Below, one piece after another: positions 46,570 to 57,861 of a stretch of 64,000 nucleotides of DNA (its first letter is position 1; the number at the start of each line of letters is the position of its first letter). The translations under genes and the position numbers were made by a program. The notes under the pieces are model-generated. The model did not search any database, was not told the origin of the DNA, and saw only the letters and a list, made by a program, of their open reading frames with translations. Source of the stretch: Mactromeris polynyma (lineage: Eukaryota; Mollusca; Bivalvia; Venerida; Mactridae); contig JASFXZ010000001.1 in NCBI GenBank assembly GCA_032209605.1, forward strand, positions 38,196,619 through 38,260,618. The letters are read 5' to 3'.

Positions 46570-49500
46570 TTGTTTCCTGCATGTACCCCCTGGTCCATTT
46601 GCTATTGTTTTTGTCCCTCCCTGTATGTGCCCCCTGGTCCATTTGCTATTGTTCTTGGCTGATCCCTGTATGTGCCCCCTGGTCCATTTGCTATTGTTTT
46701 GTCCCTCCCTGCATGTACCCCCTGGTCCATTTGCTATTGTTTTTGTCCCTCCCTGTATGTGCCCCCTGGTCCATTTGCTATTGTTCTTGTCTGATCCCTG
46801 TATGTGCCCCCTGGTCCATTTGCTATTGTTCTTGTCTGATCCCTGTATGTGCTCCCTGGTCCATTTGCTATTGTTTTTGTCCCTCCCTGTATGTGCCCCC
46901 TGGTCCATTTGCTATTGTTTTTGTCCCTCCCTGTATGTGCCCCCTGGTCCATGTGCTGTTGTTCTTGTCTGATCCCTGTATGTGCACCCTGGTCCATTTG
47001 CTATTGTTCTTGTCTGATCCCTGTTTGTGCCCCCTTGTCCATTTGCTATTGTTTTGTCCCTCTCTGTATGTGCCTCTGGTCCGTTTCGTATTGTTCTTGT
47101 CTGATCCCTGTATGTGCCCCCCTGGTCCATTTGCTATAGTTCTTGTCCCTCCCTGTATGTGCCTGCCCCCTGGTCCATTTGCTATTGTTTTTGTCCCTCC
47201 CTGTATGTGCCCCCTAGTCCATTTGCTATTGTTCTTGTCTGATCCCTGTATGGCCCCCTGGTCCATTTGCTATTGTTTTTGTCCCTCCTGTATGTATCCC
47301 GGGTCCATTTGCTATTGTTTTGTTCCTCCATGTATGTGCCCCTGGTACATTTGCTATTGTGTCTGTCCCTTTCTGTATGTGCCCCCTGGTACATTTGCTA
47401 TTGTTTTTGTCCCTCCATGTATGTGCCCCCTGGTACATTTGCTATTGTGTCTGTCCCTCCATGTATGTGCCCCCTGGTACATTTGCTATTGTTTTTGTCC
47501 CTCCCTGTATGTGCCCCTGGTACATTTGCTATTGTGTCTGTCCCTTTCTGTATGTGCCCCCTGGTACATTTGTTATTGTTTTGTCCCTCCCTGTATGTGC
47601 CCCTGGTACATTTGTTATTGTTTTGTCCCTCCCTGTATGTGCCCCTGGTACATTTGTTATTGTTTTGTCCCTCCCTGTATGTGCCCCCTGGTCCATTTGC
47701 TATTGTTTTTGTCCCTTCCTGTATGTGCCCCTGGTACATTTGCTATTGTGTCTGTCCCTTCCTGTATGTGCCCCTGGTACATTTGCTATTGTGTCTGTCC
47801 CTTTCTGTATGTGCCCCTGGTCCATTTGCTATTGTGTCTGTCCCTCCATGTATGTGCCCCCTGGTCCATTTGCTATTGTGTCTGTCCCTTTCTGTATGTG
47901 CCCCCTGGTACATTTGCTATTGTGTCTGTCCCTTTATGTATGTGTCCCCTGGTACATTTGCTATTGTGTCTGTCCCTTTTCTGTATGTGCCCCCTGGTAC
48001 ATTTGCTATTGTGTCTGTCCCTTTCTGTATGTGCCCCCTGGTACATTTGCTATTGTGTCTGTCCCTCCATGTATGTGCCCCCTGGTACATTTGCTATTGT
48101 TTTTGTCCCTCCCTGTATGTGCCCCTGGTACATTTGCTATTGTGTCTGTCCCTTTCTGTATGTGCCCCCTGGTACATTTGTTATTGTTTTGTCCCTCCCT
48201 GTATGTGCCCCTGGTACATTTGTTATTGTTTTGTCCCTCCCTGTATGTGCCCCTGGTACATTTGTTATTGTTTTGTCCCTCCCTGTATGTGCCCCCTGGT
48301 CCATTTGCTATTGTTTTTGTCCCTTCCTGTATGTGCCCCTGGTACATTTGCTATTGTGTCTGTCCCTTCCTGTATGTGCCCCCTGGTACATTTGCTATTG
48401 TGTCTGTCCCTCCATGTATGTGCCCCCTGGTACATTTGCTATTGTGTCTGTCCCTCCATGTATGTGCCCCCTGGTACATTTGCTATTGTGTCTGTCCCTC
48501 CATGTATGTGTCCCCTGGTACATTTGCTATTGTGTCTGTCCCTTTTCTGTATGTGCCCCCTGGTACATTTGCTATTGTGTCTGTCCCTTTCTGTATGTGC
48601 CCCCTGGTACATTTGCTTTTGTGTCTGTCCCTTTCTGTATGTACCCCCCGGTACATTTGCTATTGTTTTTTGTCGCTCCCTATATGTGCCCCTGGTACAT
48701 TTGCTATTGTTTTTGTCCCTTTATGTATGTGCCCCCTGGTACATTTGCTATTGTGTCTGTCCCATGTCTGTATGTACCCCCTGGTACATTTGCTATTGTG
48801 TCTGTCCCTTTCTGTATGTACCCCCTGGTACATTTGTTATTGTTTTGTCCCTCCCTGTATGTGCCCCTGGTACATTTGTTATTGTTTTGTCCCTTCCTGT
48901 ATGTGCCCCTGGTCCATTTGTTATTGTTTTTGTCCCTTCCTGTATGTGCCCCTGGTCCATTTGTTATTGTTTTTGTCCCTTCCTGTATGTGCCCCTGGTC
49001 CATGTGTTATTGTTTTTGTCCCTTCCTGTATGTGCCCCTGGTCCATGTGTTATTGTTTTTGTCCCTTCCTGTATGTGCCCCTGGTCCATGTGTTATTGTT
49101 TTTGTCCCCTCCTGTATATGCCCCTGGTACATTTGCTATTGTTTTGTCCCTCCCTGTATGTGCCCCTGGTCCATTTGTTATTGTTTTTGTCCCTTCCTGT
49201 ATGTGCCCCTGGTCCATTTGTTATTGTTTTTGTCCCTTCCTGTATGTGCCCCTGGTACATTTGTTATTGTTTTTGTTCCTTCTTGTATGTGCCCCTGGTC
49301 CATTTGTTATTGTTTTTTTCCCTTCCTGTATGTGCCCCTGGTCCATTTGCTATTGTTTATGTCCCTTCCTGTATGTGCCCCTGGTTCATTTGTTATTGTT
49401 TTTGTCCCTTCCCGTATGTGCCCCTGGTACATTTGTTATTGTTTTGTCCCTCCCTGTATATGCCCCTGGTCCATTTGTTATTGTTTTTTTCCCTTCCTGT

Positions 49501-49795
49501 ATATGCCCCTGGTCCATTTGTTATTGTTTTTTTCCCTTCCTGTATGTGCCCCTGGTACATTTGTTATTGTTTTGTCCCTTCCTGTATGTGCCCCTGGTAC
49601 ATTTGTTATTGTTTTTTTCCCTTCCTGTATGTGCCCCTGGTCCATTTGTTATTGTTATTTTCCCTTCCTGTATGTGCCCCTGGTCCATTTGTTATTGTTT
49701 TGTCCCTTCCTGTATGTACCCCTGGTCCATTTGTTATTGTTATTTTCCCTTCCTGTATGTGCCCCTGGTCCATTTGCTATTGTTTTTGTCCTTCC
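46570..49795 (+). repeat. 3.2 kb minisatellite, ~44-bp unit, roughly 70 units
   Basis: The unit is TGTATGTGCCCCCTGGTCCA then TTTGCTATTGTTTTTGTCCC then TCCC, 42-46 bases long through variation in the C and T runs. Three zones are visible. 46570-47330 has GGTCC and CTGATCC variants, 47330-48840 has GGTACA with GTGTCTGTCCC, and about 48840-49795 has TTGTTATTG with CCCTTCC. A block at 47398-47739 is repeated essentially exactly at 48006-48347, a 608-base step. All three plus-strand frames remain open for over 2.5 kb (1110, 865 and 837 codons). The proteins would be Cys/Leu/Val/Pro repeats in every frame, and the longest frame begins at TTG, so I call no gene. Confidence 0.96.
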
Positions 49796-50270
49796 CATTG
49801 TGTGCGTCCTCCCTTTGGTCTAGATCTGTCTAGAAAAGTTTTGATTTGTGAATGTGTTTATTAAAACGCATGTATAAAATAAACTATACAATGGCGCATT
49901 TATCTGATAAACAAACTACATTCATTGGACAAAATATGATATAAACTATAGAATAAGTGTCAATTTGTATTGGTCATTTTTTGCTGTTATTATGGCTTAC
50001 ATCATTTTTATATCGAAGCGACCTATAAACATTTTTTCAGCTATATTATCCAGTTAGGAAATAACAATTTTGACAAAGTTTTGTTGTATTTTATAGTAAT
50101 TTAATTTATTTTGTAGTACACTGTTATACAAATATTAAGAATTATTTATTATGGCATAATACTGTCATATAATTCTATTACAACTGTTTATTTTAGTTCA
50201 GTTAACATTGCTGTATCCTAATATGTATATGTCAATGAATTTAATTGATAAATAATAAAATACTTACACA
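49796..50270. other. No gene seen
   Basis: AT-rich DNA after the array boundary. The last unit decays at about 49795. Confidence 0.55.
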
Positions 50271-50391
50271 CAACAACTACAACAACGATATCAACTACAA
50301 CACCAACAACAACAAACACAATTATAACAACAACAACAACGATGACAACAGTAACGATAACAACAACAACAACAATAATAACAACAACAGA
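50271..50391. repeat. Interrupted (AAC)n microsatellite
   Basis: Runs of ACAACAACAACAAC with occasional GAT and TAT interruptions. Confidence 0.9.
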
Positions 50392-51365
50392 TAAAAACTT
50401 TTATTACGCGAATTTAAATCATATCAATTTGACTAACCAGTTTATTTTAAGAATATTTATTTGCATAATGTTGTGGTAAGATATTAATTTTCCGTTTTTA
50501 CAAGCAGAAGTGACAGATGACAACGATATTGTATACATATGGTTTAATTATGTTTTGACAGCATTATAAAGTGTAAAATATATCAGCAATTCAGCGTGAT
50601 CAATTGTCCATTCACGATAATTATGTCTTAAACAGCTAATATATCATTTCAAACATGCTCATACTTTATATACACTGAAAGAAAATAGCGTTGAAAATCG
50701 CTGTTAGCATTAATAAAAACTGACCTAAGTGGGGCATTAAATAAATAAAAAAGAACACTATTGTAAACCAACTTACAATAAACAAGATGGTATTGATATG
50801 AGCCGTAAAATATTGTTTTATTAATCAGTAGTATAGTATATTCCATCACAAAAACATAAGAATTGTGAGGTCATACAACTCCTTCCAATATTAAAAATAG
50901 CGATGTTGCTATGACAACTTAACGAGGAACTAACATTGCAAATTCCATTATGAAATTTTATAATAAGAATCGAAGTTGACATAACGTTACAAACATATAT
51001 TGTATATACTTCAGAAAAGAATAACATAAATGTTTTATATCATGATACTTATATTAACAAATTATTTCATTTAGTTGTAATTCAACACAAACTAATTTAT
51101 ACATTTTATTTATTTTCTTTGCACTGCTTATCTGCCTCAATTGAATTTGAATTATATGTGTTTTTGAACTTAATTTAAGATAAACATTTAGGTTATTTAT
51201 CTTTTATCATTATAATAAGTGACTAAAATATTATTTAAAAATCAAATAATTAAGAGAAAGAACGGATGTGTCTCTACGCCAAGTATATCAGTGACTTGAT
51301 ATTGTGTTTTTCTGAATATTATGTACATTTCTTGCATTTGGTATAAATACAAATATGAAGTTCAA
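50392..51365. other. No gene seen
   Basis: AT-rich. Short minus-strand frames at 50649-50849 and 50821-51027 are unrecognised. Confidence 0.5.
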
Positions 51366-51514
51366 CATCTCTAGAGCAACGACTGTTGTTGAGATGTTGC
51401 CGTTCTAGCGATATTAAAATTTTGTTGTAAATGATTATTATAGGGAATTGACAACGTTGTTGTGGAGAGGTTCTGGCTCAAGAGAGGGATTCTCTGGAAA
51501 GGGATTTCAGTGTA
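51366..51514 (-). mobile_element. Possible MITE family C copy
   Basis: Contains ACTGTTGTTGAGATGTTGCC and TTGTTGTGGAGAGGTTCTGG and ends GGGATTTCAGTGTA, the complement of a TACACTGAAA terminus. Similar motifs occur at 13209-13384 and in the degenerate array at 25818-26160. The left terminus is unclear. Confidence 0.4.
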
Positions 51515-53156
51515 AACTGTCTCAATCATCCAGATACATGTATCCGGATATGTCTTCCCATTACAACAAGCATCACAGAACAATTCCAGAAACAAATATC
51601 TAACTATTGTTTGAATTAAGACAATAGTAGTTGAGAATTTTGCAATATAGCGTTTTCCTTTGCCTCGCCTCACAACACACCATAAACAACATCGCACATA
51701 AACGACTCCCAAGTCATCTCATGTCAGTTAATTTTCTTTCGTTCAGAACTTTGGAGACCGTGATATTCTTTATTACTACGATCCGTGGTTTTAAAACAGT
51801 GGAAAATAAAATCGATGGATTCACATTCGTTTCCCTCTCTCCTTTCACTCCTTCTCTACATTAAACAAACAATTCGATTTCAAATCAACGCGCTCCCAAT
51901 GTTCATCAACGTGTTTCCTCGAGTTGGCACAGTAAAATAAAATTACGTTCCACACGACATTGGCAGAAGTTTCTCAGTATTAGATAAAATTTGCTAGAAC
52001 GTCTTGACAGTACGTACTAAATAGTAATTCCGAAAACGGAACAGAGAGTATGTATATGAGTCTTGTAACATGGCAATGCATCGTTATTGTTCGTGGCTCT
52101 TTCACTCCGTTTGTTGGTATGATATTTAAAATTATCAAACTAACATTCAGTCAATACTGTACCATTAATAAGTATACAGGCTTTTGTTATACAAACATTT
52201 GCTTTGGCAAGTGTCAAAATGGCTTCTAATGACAGTTGAACTTATAAAAGTATGTACAGATCAGGCTGAATAATATTTCCGTATAACAGATTTCATAATT
52301 TTGACTTTGGGTGTGTATATTAGCTGCTCATGTTTTGATTATCATAATTTGCCCTTATTTTTTGCATACAAAAAAATATTATTCACTAAGTTGTCCTACA
52401 CGTGATGTATGCATGTAGTATTTAAATTATTAAAACTATCAGCAAGTAACCGTGTAAAATAATAATGCGTGTCCAAAATATATTGGGAAATCATTTACAA
52501 ACTGACGTGAGTATTTCGTTGGATAAATAGTATGATCAATATTGACAATTTTCAAGAAACAAATGGTTTCCACAACGAAATGATTGTATGTTCAAATTGT
52601 GTAATTTTTAGTTTCATAACGCTTTCCACTTACAATTGTTATTTTTATTCAGAATTGACGGGAAAAAATAAATATTTGCATGTATAGGCGTTTAAAGACA
52701 CTGACTTGTCAAAGCGGTAGCATGTTTGTTTATTAAAAACATAACTGTAACGTATAAGTATTGAAACAATAAGAGTTTAAACTAATGAAAATAAGAACAT
52801 TTCACGAAGTTTAGATCTTGGCATGACCTTAGTGAGACAGGCCAGTAACTTGGAGAGTCAAAGGAACATAATTCACAAATTCCGTCATACAATAAATAAC
52901 ATTAAAGTCAGAGAGCAAGGTGAAGTCGTATGATATTGGAAGCTTAAATTAGAACATTTCTTTTCGCTAATCAGCCACAAGATCACTAACACAACCTTAT
53001 ATCTCTCTGGCAAATCTAATTTTCCACTGAAATAGACAGCCCTTGGACATCAATTTAAAACACAAAATAAATAACATGTCAGTCACCGAGTGACGGAGAG
53101 CAAGAAGGTCTGAAATTTAATTTTCCATAATATTCCATCATACAGAAAAAATCTAA
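51515..53156. other. About 1.6 kb with no recognisable gene
   Basis: AT-rich. A 113-codon minus frame (51371-51712) overlaps the MITE-like segment and is not credible. Confidence 0.5.
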
Positions 53157-53369
53157 TTACGCTGGAGAGGCAGGAGCTAGGACGACGTCAGAATTTGTTT
53201 GTTCCTTAAAGGTCTTCTTGAATCTACGATGATAATCTTCATTCACGAATAATATGCGGCAAATGAATTGGGTTAGCCAAATTATCCGAAATTGTGGTCT
53301 CATGAAATTGCTGTATTGGAAATATCGAACCGCAAAAAATAACTCGGCTTTCGCGATAATGCACTCCAT
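53157..53369 (-). CDS. Possible 5' exon or short ORF, unrecognised
   Basis: A 70-codon minus-strand ORF starting at ATG in a good context (CAAAATGGA: A at -3, G at +4). The product is rich in aromatic and basic residues (MECIIAKAELFFAVRYFQYS, later YHRRFKKTFK) and ends SPA-stop. I recognise no domain. The first 45 residues could hold one weak hydrophobic segment but no convincing signal peptide. CAAAATGG at a start codon can double as a YY1-type site. GC-richer sequence with an NRF1-like TGCACATGCGCAC lies immediately upstream (53400-53420 on the plus strand). This could be the first exon of a leftward gene, or chance. Confidence 0.25.
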   Translation of the reverse strand: MECIIAKAELFFAVRYFQYSNFMRPQFRIIWLTQFICRILFVNEDYHRRFKKTFKEQTNSDVVLAPASPA

Positions 53370-53440
53370 TTTGCCATCTGCGGTTGTATTAAATTACCCG
53401 TTTGCACATGCGCACTGGGGTCGTTATTGTACATAAACCG
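53370..53440 (-). promoter_or_regulatory. Promoter-like sequence upstream of the 53.2 kb ORF
   Basis: CpG content is higher than in the surroundings. TTTGCACATGCGCACTG is close to the NRF1 consensus, and an ACCGCGCACTG segment follows near 53437. No TATA box is needed for such promoters. Support is by motif only. Confidence 0.2.
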
Positions 53441-55225
53441 CGCACTGTCGTTATTGGGACGGCTCTAATGAGACGATTCTGGGAATATGTGACAGTATGG
53501 TGAAGGTTTTTATGTTTGGCATTTGATGTTTTCCAAAGAGATCATGCCACAGTACCAACTGAGCCATATTGGTTCGTGGCCCAGCATTAGGGGGCGTATT
53601 AAGTCACAGACATTTGACATTGCGTACACAAATGTTTCGAATAGGTCGTTGAATGTATAAATGTCTTGTCTCTACGATTTTCTGTTCAGTGAAGAAAGGT
53701 TCTGCCTAATACACGATATCTACGGATGTAGGAGAACCTGTGTCATGGTATTAATCAAAATGATAGGGCTACGCTTATTGACGTGCTTATGAAAAAAAAG
53801 AAATACACTGACCAATATACTCAACGGATAAACTAAACATCTCTCAAACAGTTTCTCTGGAGTGGTTGCCCTTTGCTCTGATGTCGCTAAACTGCACATT
53901 ATGTGTAATATGAATATTAAGACAGATTGGATTTTTATTGTATGCCCTTCTTAAACATTGTTTGTTTGGGGTACCATTGATCCAAACATTTTTAGGCGGG
54001 GCCTTAAGTCGATTGGATTTGTTTACATTTTCTTTGAAATTTAAACACACAAATTCAAAACGTAATAGCCAAATAAATTGGATTCGGTGGAAATCAATCA
54101 TTTTATTGGTTGTCTTTGTGATTGAATTATAATAAATTATGAATACAACAGTTCTTAAATACACAGACTTATTTCTGCACATTTGGAATCAACATTGCCA
54201 TGTAAATAGACATGTATATACTTTCACAAAATTTAACCTAAATTTAATTTATTAAATGAGTATGTACTAAAGTAAAACAAAATGAACCGGGCATTCAAAA
54301 TAAAAACAGTGAGTAGTATGAATCTATTCTGTGATACTTATTTAATAAATTTATTAAATTTGATTTTTAATCTCATTAACACATAATTTCATTCAAACTT
54401 ATGTATACATATTAATGATAAAAAAGGCAATTAATAACACGGTCATATTGCAATATAATTAAATAATTATCGATATGAACTATAATTATTTCTTCTGAAT
54501 TAAGAACAAAAACGTTTGAAGAAAAATGAAATTCAAATTCCTCACAGTCAACAGCTAATAAACACCGAGCGAATATTTTGTTTACTAAGGTTTGTTTATG
54601 CAATTGGATTTAAAATTTAATTTAAAACATATTACAGTATTTCCTGTTTGATACAAACAAAATACATATTTAAATCTGATTTATTTTATTTAGACTTTCT
54701 TTGTTTAAAAGTGATTTATTTGCTAATAAATAATCAACGTCTTTAACATACAATGAATGTGAATTATACACAAGTAACTACTCAGTTCGTGGTAATAAAT
54801 TAAGTGCACGTTTTATAAACCAAAATCATACCTCTTAGCCATCAATGATCAAGGAAAAGTTGAATAAGGAACGAATTGACCGTTCGAAAAACCTCTTTTT
54901 CCGTTGCTAGGAAACTAGATTATTAAACATTGCATTAATTTACTAGCATGCAAAATGGGATATTTTCTTCATGACTAATGTAAACTGTATCAGTTAAGAT
55001 ATGACCATGATAACTTGTCATGTTGACAGTTTAAAAAAACCTGCTGTCATAGAGACAGAAATGTTTACTTACTGACTAAAGTCCACAGAATCAAACCAAC
55101 TTCATTAACGTCTTAACCATACATAAGTTGAAGCGACCCATGTGCTGGAAATACGAGGTCACTAACTTCCAGGCAAGTATACACATACACACAGTTGTCT
55201 TTGACTGTGGCCTGTCCTGTACATC
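53441..55225. other. About 1.8 kb with no recognisable gene
   Basis: AT-rich. A minus-strand 112-codon frame (53844-54182) has no ATG-supported domain. Confidence 0.5.
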
Positions 55226-55665
55226 TTCTATTCTGTTCTGCTCTGTTCAGGTCCGTGCCGTTTTATTCTATTCTGTTAAGTTATGTGCCGTTCTATCCGC
55301 TACTATTCTGTGCGGTTCCATTCTGTTCTATTCTGTTCTATTCTGTTCTATTATGTTCTATTCTGTTCTATTCTGTTCTATTCTGTTCTATTCTGTTCTA
55401 TTCTGTTCTATGTTGTTCAGTTCAATTCTGTTCTGTGCAGTTTTAGTCTTTACAGTTCTGATATGTTTCAGTTCAGTTCAATTCTGCTCAGAGTAGCTTT
55501 GTTCTGTTCTGTTCAGTTCTATTCAGTTCTGTTTTGAGCAGTACTTTTTCTATAATGTCAAGTTAAGTTCAGTTCATTTTTATTTATTCAGTTCTGTTTA
55601 TGATCAATTCTGTTCAGTTATGTGCAATTCTGTTCTATTCCATTATGTTCTATCAGGTATTTATT
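55226..55665. repeat. 10-bp minisatellite TTCTGTTCTA
   Basis: Nine tandem 10-mers fill 55321-55410, eight perfect and one TTATGTTCTA. Degenerate relatives (TTCTGTTCAG, TTCAGTTCTG) extend from about 55226 to 55665. Three plus-strand frames are open (83-122 codons) with Ser/Phe/Leu/Cys-rich repeats and are not called as genes. Confidence 0.93.
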
Positions 55666-57851
55666 CAAAGCCATCATCAACGATCAGACAATTTCGAATT
55701 CAATTAATACATTGATTTATCGTATTTTTAGAAAGAAGTCCTCATTCTAGTGCAGAATTGGTTAATGTATTTGAAAAAAATGTATTTTGCATCTAACTCA
55801 CAAACGTAAGACTAGCAATTTAAAATATTTGACTTAATGTATAGATGTCAAGCATACAACTCTCTTATTTCTGCTCACATAATAGTTGCATTTGATTTTA
55901 ATTTTATTTAGATAATGATATAGAATCAAGTGCGTGTCGGAAATCAAGCATAAATCATTATATTAAAAATTGTTAATGACAATGCGTCTTTATTTAGATG
56001 CTTATGTATAATTCTATAGGCGTTTGTTGCGTCGTATGAAAACTCCATAAAGTGTTAAATACAGACATGACCATAAATTAAAAGAATGATTATGCAGTTT
56101 AGAACTAGACAGACTACCATTACAAATATCTTAGGGTGGGTGTAACTATTAGTTTAATTCATTTATTTATAGATCTATTAGCTCAGAAATCACTTAAAAT
56201 ATATAGAAACCGACCTTGGTACTCGTAATGCATTGACTGTTCAAGAAATGTGTCGTATCCACTCTGACATACATGTACATGTATATATGAGAATGGTAAC
56301 ATTTAGTGACGAGCATACTTTGTATAAGCCCTATCTCATTCAGCTACAGCGGATTTCTTTTATTCGGTACTTTGTTTAATATTTTCCCTTTTCACATGTG
56401 GACACATTTTTAAAGGCATTTACTAGACATGTATGTAGTTTGTTAATAATATATTTCGCTATACAAACATTTTTATTCTAAACAATGATGTGACTTGAAT
56501 CAACCTAGCAAAATTCAACTCCCTTTTGAATGACAAAATAAACTTTTCATACAGACGTACGGACGAACACACGGGTATAACAACCCCTTAATTGATGTAA
56601 AATGCGACAACGAGTCTATTCAATTCAATAACCAGCTTAGAAATAATAAAATCGTCCCCTGTGTTAATATAAACAGAACCGATTAGGACAATGAATCCTT
56701 TTGACTCGATACTATCTAACTATAATTGGATTTTAATTCATAAATTCATCGTCGTAATATCCCTTCATCCTGAAATTTGTTCTAGAAAATTAAGATAACG
56801 CGTACACATCACTTACGAAATAATGTGATCATAATAATACGCACATTTTTCATTGTCCATTTGATTTTTTTTATCTAACAAATTTATTTTATCTTTATGA
56901 TGTTCAAACACAGCAAAATTGCTTTATCGTGTTCCAAGCCAGTGTCGTACATGTCTGGAAAGCTCTCTAAAGCACGGGTTAATGGGGTTTCGCTGTTCAG
57001 AGATCGCTCGTGCGCTGATTGGACCGTTGATACAATTCTCTGTGCGCTTTTGGATTGGAGATTTCTGAGAATTGGTACAAATATGGGCATAAAATGCTTT
57101 CAGATAGCACGTTGTAACAAAACACGACGTACGTCGTTATTATGCAAACTGGGATGATTTATCAGCGATAAAGTTGCAATTAATCACCGTACAGTTGAAA
57201 GTGCATATAACGAATTGCACTGAATCTTAAGCTTTGAATTTCCTTTAATTACATTCTATGAATCGGGAAATGTTCGAAGATATATGTATTCATGGATCAA
57301 AGGCACAGAGAGTCAATGTTCGATTTATTTCAGTATTAATTACTGTTAAAGGTAAATGATTCAGTCTGTATCCGGAAACATAAAACGCTGTGTCTTAATT
57401 GTAAAAGTGTACATTTCTAATTAACATGAGGAAGTGTGATATTAAAATACTGCTCACCAAACTATTGATAATACTATTGCCTATTCATTTGTTGGCTGCA
57501 GAAAAACAATTTAAATAAAAAATAAAACGTTTTTAATTCTAATTTCACATTTTCGTAAACAAATTACAAGTAGATTAGAAACTTCCATCAGATAATTGGC
57601 TTTGTTGATATTTAATTATATTGTTCGTCATAAAATCGTCCTTTTCCAAACATCGAGAAAATTGTAAAATGCGAGTGGATTTGAGTTAGCAGCTATACAT
57701 TTAATTGTGTTCGAACCAAATCTCTTGAGTCAAAATTATGATGTTTGAAGCAATGAAACGACCATGATTATTTAAATTGCAAAATCAACTCCACTGCGTA
57801 TACTTAGCAAGACTTTCTAAAAATATAAACCATATACTTTCACACTCAAAA
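55666..57851. other. About 2.2 kb with no recognisable gene
   Basis: AT-rich. Overlapping opposite frames near 56884-57157 lie in a slightly GC-richer patch with a GATTGG CCAAT-type motif, and neither is recognised. Confidence 0.5.
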
Positions 57852-57861
57852 GCGCATGCGC
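57852..57861. promoter_or_regulatory. Perfect NRF1-type palindrome
   Basis: GCGCATGCGC, the full palindromic core bound by NRF1-family factors in animals, within AT-rich DNA. No adjacent exon was identified. Confidence 0.35.

Noticed and set aside
46491..49823. 1110-codon plus-strand ORF as a large Cys/Pro-rich protein
   Set aside because: All three frames are open, the first codon is TTG, and every frame encodes only the repeat unit. It is a stop-free minisatellite.
55128..55537. Ser/Phe-rich ORFs near 55.3 kb
   Set aside because: Produced by the TTCTGTTCTA array in three frames.
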